Shown here: positions 6,356 to 9,274 of the stretch, one piece after another
How positions within the stretch are numbered: position 1 is the first letter of the stretch
Layout of the letters: every line of letters starts with the position of its first letter
Assembly: GCA_012511995.1 (NCBI GenBank)
Contig: JAAZFA010000056.1
Span: forward strand, 1 to 9,274
Direction of reading: 5' to 3'
DNA length: 9,274 nt
Source: Thermoproteota archaeon
Lineage (GTDB): Archaea; Thermoproteota; Bathyarchaeia; Bathyarchaeales; Bathycorpusculaceae
The notes under the pieces: generated by a model
What the model was told of the DNA's origin: nothing
Databases searched by the model: none
What the model saw: the letters and a program-made list of their open reading frames with translations, nothing else
Position numbers and translations under genes: made by a program

Positions 6356-6357
6356 TT
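6325..6357 (-). terminator. U-rich terminator tract beyond the ABC permease gene
   Basis: Past the permease stop codon the minus-strand transcript reads AATTATTTCTTTTTGCG and then TCTTTCTTGCTTCTC, a pyrimidine-rich run with T4-T5 blocks and no hairpin, which is the simple form of archaeal terminator. It lies entirely within the Lys/Arg-rich last codons of the convergent SRPBCC-like gene. Confidence 0.35.
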
Positions 6358-7311
6358 TTATTCGCTGATTTCCCAGCGTTTAAATACAAACAGTGCTGCT
6401 ACAAATAATATTTCGGTATAGAGTAGGGCAAAGACTGCTGAACGGACGGCTATTAGAGTGATTGATTCTGAATAGAGTAAACGTGGTGGCTCGGTAGAGT
6501 TTGGGTTAATTAGGTTTTGAATGTCAGTGTAGTAGAAGTTCACGTTAGCATCGGGGTAGAGTGTTGCTTTTATTAAATTGACGCCTATGCTATCGGTTCC
6601 TGTGGTTGTGGCTGCAAAAGTGTTGATGGTTACAGTTGAAATGGTGATGTTTTGTCCTGTCATTACATTCATTGTTCCTGAAGCGCCGCTACCTGGAATG
6701 TAATTTAACGGCCCTGGATTGTCGGATAGTTGACCAACTATGCTTGTTCCAAATAGCAAGGCGACGAATAATCCTAATGTTGTTAGAATAGCAAGCAGCG
6801 AGTTTTTTGAAATGGTGCCTGCTACTATGACAACTCCTACCCAGATGAAAGTGCTTAAGATATCCCCTAGTAGGGCGAGTGGTACTAAGTGAAGGCTGTT
6901 TTGAGGACCATAAACAAGCAGTCCTCCTATGATTGTATAAGTGTAGATTACACCGTAAGTGGCAAGTATAACTATGAATATAGCGAACAGTTTACCTAAG
7001 AATACCATCGTACGTGACACTGGTTTAGTTAATAATGGGATGATTGTGCCTTTTTCGTATTCACCTGAAATGCAATATGCTCCGGTAACTATTGCGAAAA
7101 GAACGAAGACAAAGCTGCCTACGCTAAATGTTACCGTAAAGTAGGGGTTTTCTGAGACGCCCAACGCTGCAGGTAACGCTATATTAAGAGTAGCGAAGAT
7201 GAATGCAAAAATTAAGGCTCCTATGAACATTTTTTTACGTATATTCCAGAGCATTTCGTAGCGGACAACTGCCCAAAAACGCTTCATCCAGCTTACTTTT
7301 GTTTCTGACAT
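6358..7311 (-). CDS. ABC-2 type transporter permease
   Basis: 317 residues forming the membrane half of an ABC-2 (NosY/NatB-like) exporter. Hydrophobic segments lie at about 28-50, 58-80, 103-130, 140-165, 168-195 and 285-310. Between the second and third is the conserved cytoplasmic coupling stretch GEYEKGT...LLTKPVSR (83-100), followed by a GK at 106-107; this is characteristic of the family. The N-terminal amphipathic helix (WMKRFWAVVRYEMLWNIRKK) is also typical. Unusual is the roughly 85-residue extracytoplasmic loop between the last two helices (about 197-282), rich in Thr, Asn and Gly with N-x-T/S sequons, so it may be glycosylated on the outside or touch substrate. The ATG follows the ATPase stop codon with no gap, so the two genes are translationally linked in one operon. 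The substrate is not predictable; ABC-2 exporters move drugs, lipids, polysaccharides, ions or peptides. Confidence 0.9.
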   Translation of the reverse strand: MSETKVSWMKRFWAVVRYEMLWNIRKKMFIGALIFAFIFATLNIALPAALGVSENPYFTVTFSVGSFVFVLFAIVTGAYCISGEYEKGTIIPLLTKPVSRTMVFLGKLFAIFIVILATYGVIYTYTIIGGLLVYGPQNSLHLVPLALLGDILSTFIWVGVVIVAGTISKNSLLAILTTLGLFVALLFGTSIVGQLSDNPGPLNYIPGSGASGTMNVMTGQNITISTVTINTFAATTTGTDSIGVNLIKATLYPDANVNFYYTDIQNLINPNSTEPPRLLYSESITLIAVRSAVFALLYTEILFVAALFVFKRWEISE

Positions 7312-8259
7312 TTACTTTTTGGCTCCTTGCGATTTGATTAATTCTAAAAATATATCTTCTAAACCATGACCCTTCATACTCATGCTTACGATGATACCGC
7401 CTGACGATGTTATGGTTTGGGAAATTTTTTCTCGTACTTCTTCGCGAGTATTTAGGTTAATGTTTAACGTAGCGTTTTTTTGTGTAATTTCTTTAACGAA
7501 GGGTAGCTCTTTTAATGAAGAGATTACTTTTTGGTTGAGGTTTACAATTTCTACTTGAATGCTGACTGGACCTGATATTTTGTGTGAGACATTCTCAAGA
7601 GTATCTGAAACTAGTGCTTGGCCTCGGTTGATTATGGTCACATGGCTGCATATTTGTTCTACTTCAAAGAGTAGGTGAGATGAAACAAGCACTGTCATGC
7701 CATCTTTACTGATGGCTTTAATGAGTTCACGGACTTCTACCATACCAACCGGATCTAAGCCCATGCTGGGTTCATCGAGAATTACTAGTTCGGGGTTAGT
7801 TAGTAGTGCTTGTGCAATACCTATTCGTTGTTGCATGCCTTTGCTGTATTTGCCTATAAGGTCGTTTTCTCTTCCTTTTAATCCTACAAGCTCGATAAGT
7901 TTTGAGATTTGTTCTTTGAGCTCAACAGGATTCATGCCATACATGCGGCCGTATATGTCAAGTAATTCGGCGCCTTTAAGATGTTTAGGAAAGCGCGGTA
8001 ATTCTGGCATGTAACCTATGCGTAAGCGTGAATCTGCATCGTCTAACTGAACTTTTTTTCCAAGAACTGTCGCCGAGCCAGATGTGGCTTTGAGTAATCC
8101 AATGAGGATTTTTATGGTGGTTGATTTCCCTGCGCCGTTTGGTCCTAGGAAACCGTGTATGGTGTTGTGTTGGACTTTGATGTTTAATTTGTTTACCGCT
8201 ACTAGATTGCCGTATTGTTTTGTTAAATCCTGAGTTTCAATGGTATAGTCCATAGTCAT
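7312..8259 (-). CDS. ABC transporter ATP-binding protein (ABC-2 exporter type)
   Basis: 315 residues. All nucleotide-binding motifs are present: Walker A GPNGAGKST (39-47, Lys45), Q-loop position occupied by Glu86 in GYMPE (a common form in ABC-2 exporters), signature YSKGMQQR (138-145), Walker B LVILDEP (158-164, catalytic Glu163), D-loop GLDP (167-170) and the switch His195 (SSHLL). A C-terminal extension of about 80 residues (from roughly 230) follows the core domain, with a regular strand/helix pattern, as in CcmA/NatA/BcrA-type subunits. It powers the permease encoded immediately downstream; the two form a dimer-of-pairs exporter. It starts at ATG 8259, with a second ATG at 8253 also possible. 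There is no Shine-Dalgarno site, and a TATA-like element about 35 bp upstream suggests a short leader. Confidence 0.96.
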   Translation of the reverse strand: MTMDYTIETQDLTKQYGNLVAVNKLNIKVQHNTIHGFLGPNGAGKSTTIKILIGLLKATSGSATVLGKKVQLDDADSRLRIGYMPELPRFPKHLKGAELLDIYGRMYGMNPVELKEQISKLIELVGLKGRENDLIGKYSKGMQQRIGIAQALLTNPELVILDEPSMGLDPVGMVEVRELIKAISKDGMTVLVSSHLLFEVEQICSHVTIINRGQALVSDTLENVSHKISGPVSIQVEIVNLNQKVISSLKELPFVKEITQKNATLNINLNTREEVREKISQTITSSGGIIVSMSMKGHGLEDIFLELIKSQGAKK

Positions 8260-8290
8260 CGTCTGCCTGTCTGTGTTATCAGTGTTTTTT

Positions 8291-8303
8291 TATTTAAGCT
8301 TAA
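8291..8303 (-). promoter_or_regulatory. TATA-like element of the ABC operon, overlapping a TTAAGCTTAA palindrome
   Basis: On the minus strand the element reads TTAAGCTTAAATA and lies about 34 bp before the ATPase ATG, predicting a transcript start near 8270. The same 11-mer TTTAAGCTTAA recurs at 9041-9051, upstream of the dead SGNH gene, which suggests a shared promoter or operator core. Confidence 0.4.
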
Positions 8304-8354
8304 TCTATAGTCACTGGTATGGAAACAGACTCATCTGGTTAGGATTCTATTTTT

Positions 8355-8990
8355 TTATAATTCAAGTTCTATGGCTGTATAGACAGTTTCAGCAATAATC
8401 TTGGCGCCTTCCCAACTTGGATGGATTCCGTCGGCGAAGTAATTTTTATAGTTAAGCTACGGAGTGTTAACATCAATCGTTTCTATTCCTGTTTGGCTTG
8501 CTACTTCACTGGTACTTGGCAGAATATTTAGCCAGTAACTCATTTTTTAGAGTGCTTGTGTCATTAAAAATTGGAGGCGGTTGTACAATCCAGATTTTGG
8601 GTTTACTCTCAAGCGATTGGAAAGTTTCTACAAGCTTTATGTAATCTGTGATGACCTCTGTGGTTGTTAGACTTAGGTCTCCATTAACATCGTTGATGCC
8701 CGCATGATTATAACAACACTTGGTTGAAAACCTGTTGCTAAAAGGAAGAATGATTCATTCATTTATGGTTGACCCTTTAGGGAAACGGTGCTTCCGTTTA
8801 CACCGAAGTCACTGACGATATAACCTAAACCTATTTAGTTTCATAGGTAGAGAGTGTATCCGGTTCCCTTGGTTATGCTGTCACCGACGCAGGCAACTCG
8901 AATTGGTTCTTTCTTTCCAGTGGTTATTGAGGTTGCTTGTATGATGTAGGCTTCTACGGTTGCTAAAACAATTAAAACAATAATTTGCAT
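8355..8990 (-). pseudogene. Decayed third SGNH/GDSL hydrolase, exported type
   Basis: Read on the minus strand from ATG 8990, this encodes a hydrophobic N-terminus (MQIIVLIVLATVEAYII) and then IRVACVGDSIT (GDSIT codons at 8871-8885), and stops at TGA 8841-8843. In other frames the rest of the family pattern continues in order: VSDFGVNGSTVS (block II), a TAA at 8763-8765, FQPSVVIIM, a shifted GINDVNGD (8689-8700, in place of GTND), KIWIVQPPPIFND, another frame change near 8540 with a TGA in the old frame at 8506-8508, a TAG at 8457-8459, YFADGIHPSWEG (DGIHP at 8418-8432), and the natural end TAIELEL-TAA (8355-8357). At least three stops and three frame changes are spread along about 210 codons, so this is real decay and not one sequencing error. 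It is closest to the secreted copy at 3622-4293. Confidence 0.9.
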
Positions 8991-9031
8991 GTTAAAATCC
9001 TGTTATTCGATTCATGTCTTTCATGTTATGG

Positions 9032-9054
9032 CATTTAGCTTTTAAGCTTAAATG
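9032..9054 (-). promoter_or_regulatory. Imperfect palindrome in the promoter region of the SGNH pseudogene
   Basis: CATTTAGCTT and AAGCTTAAATG form a dyad with one bulged base, 42-64 bp ahead of the old ATG at 8990. Its core TTTAAGCTTAA (9041-9051) is identical to the element ahead of the ABC operon. It was probably part of the promoter of the gene before that gene decayed. The rest of 8991-9245 shows no gene; only AT-rich stretches such as GTTTATCTT at 9173-9181 and CTTATAATT at 9221-9229 might serve the next plus-strand gene. Confidence 0.3.
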
Positions 9055-9245
9055 AATCTGTAGATAGTTGATGGTGCCGTTATGGTTTAACTTGAGCTTT
9101 TTTTCAAATACATTAATATCCTTCAAAGTATTTTTTAGGCGGATAAAACGTTAGACCTAAACACTGTGTTTGGTTTATCTTAGAATTGGATTATCTACCA
9201 ATTTTTACAGACTGACGTTTCTTATAATTCACGGATGATAATAAA

Positions 9246-9274
9246 TTGAAAATTGAAGTACTCGGAGGAGCACG
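9246..9274 (+). CDS. Start of a probable beta-CASP / metallo-beta-lactamase-fold protein (partial)
   Basis: Only ten codons lie in the window, starting at TTG and reading MKIEVLGGAR. This is the usual first strand of archaeal beta-CASP metallo-beta-lactamase proteins (aCPSF2/RNase J-like, in which LGGAREVGRS opens the family), which process or degrade RNA. An in-frame stop at 9225-9227 leaves this TTG as the likely start, and GGATGAT (9233-9239), close to the GGTGAT of archaeal ribosome sites, lies 6 bases ahead. The metal-binding HxHxDH motif would lie beyond the window, so the assignment rests on a short stretch and is provisional. Confidence 0.5.

Noticed and set aside
7697..8014. A 105-codon plus-strand frame within the ABC ATPase gene
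   Set aside because: It is antisense to the signature, Walker B and D-loop region of an intact ATPase and has no start signals.
8355..8990. Decay of the third SGNH copy caused by a mobile element
   Set aside because: No transposase frame, terminal inverted repeats or target-site duplication are visible; the damage is scattered point changes and small indels.
8991..9245. A tRNA or small RNA gene in the right-hand intergenic region
   Set aside because: No cloverleaf arms, GTTCRA box or stable G/C hairpin was found; the region is AT-rich with only promoter-like elements.

Overview
The window looks like archaeal chromosome, most likely a moderately AT-rich mesophilic lineage such as Bathyarchaeia or a relative; the lineage is my inference, not proven. 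The reasons are AT-rich TATA-like boxes about 26 bp ahead of likely transcript starts, several genes with no Shine-Dalgarno site directly at the start codon (leaderless or short-leader transcripts), TTG starts, an Isf-type iron-sulfur flavoprotein, and the beginning of what resembles an archaeal beta-CASP nuclease at the right edge. No rRNA, tRNA, CRISPR array, transposase or phage gene was seen.

Layout: (1) 1-418 (+) holds the wreck of a membrane-anchored 4Fe-4S ferredoxin-type protein, readable only by moving through three frames, followed by an orphan transmembrane segment. (2) 462-1037 (+) is an Isf-like flavoprotein, convergent with (3) 1107-2723 (-), a full-length hybrid-cluster protein (Hcp) with every metal ligand present; the gap between them holds hairpin/oligo-T terminator signals. 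Both are redox or nitrosative/oxidative-stress type enzymes. (4) 2932-5460 (+) carries two intact paralogous SGNH/GDSL hydrolases, one with no export signal and one with an N-terminal signal/anchor, followed by a polytopic acyltransferase-3 (AT3) membrane protein. (5) 5521-6355 (+) has two small proteins: an unrecognised helical protein and a probable helix-grip (SRPBCC-like) protein. (6) 6358-8259 (-) is a two-gene ABC-2 type exporter operon (ATPase, then permease), convergent with the SRPBCC-like gene with only 2 bp between stops. (7) 8355-8990 (-) is a third SGNH hydrolase copy, decayed by several stops and frameshifts. (8) 9246-9274 (+) is the first ten codons of a probable beta-CASP metallo-beta-lactamase-fold protein that runs off the window.

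The most interesting theme is the SGNH/AT3 group. In bacteria, AT3 membrane proteins fused or paired with an extracytoplasmic SGNH domain O-acylate surface glycans. Here separate SGNH genes sit just upstream of an AT3 gene that carries the family's R-x10-H and RxxR motifs, so the locus may be a split surface-glycan O-acylation system in an archaeon. The SGNH family has clearly been duplicated and lost locally: two live copies plus one dead copy within about 6 kb, all sharing the same catalytic blocks.
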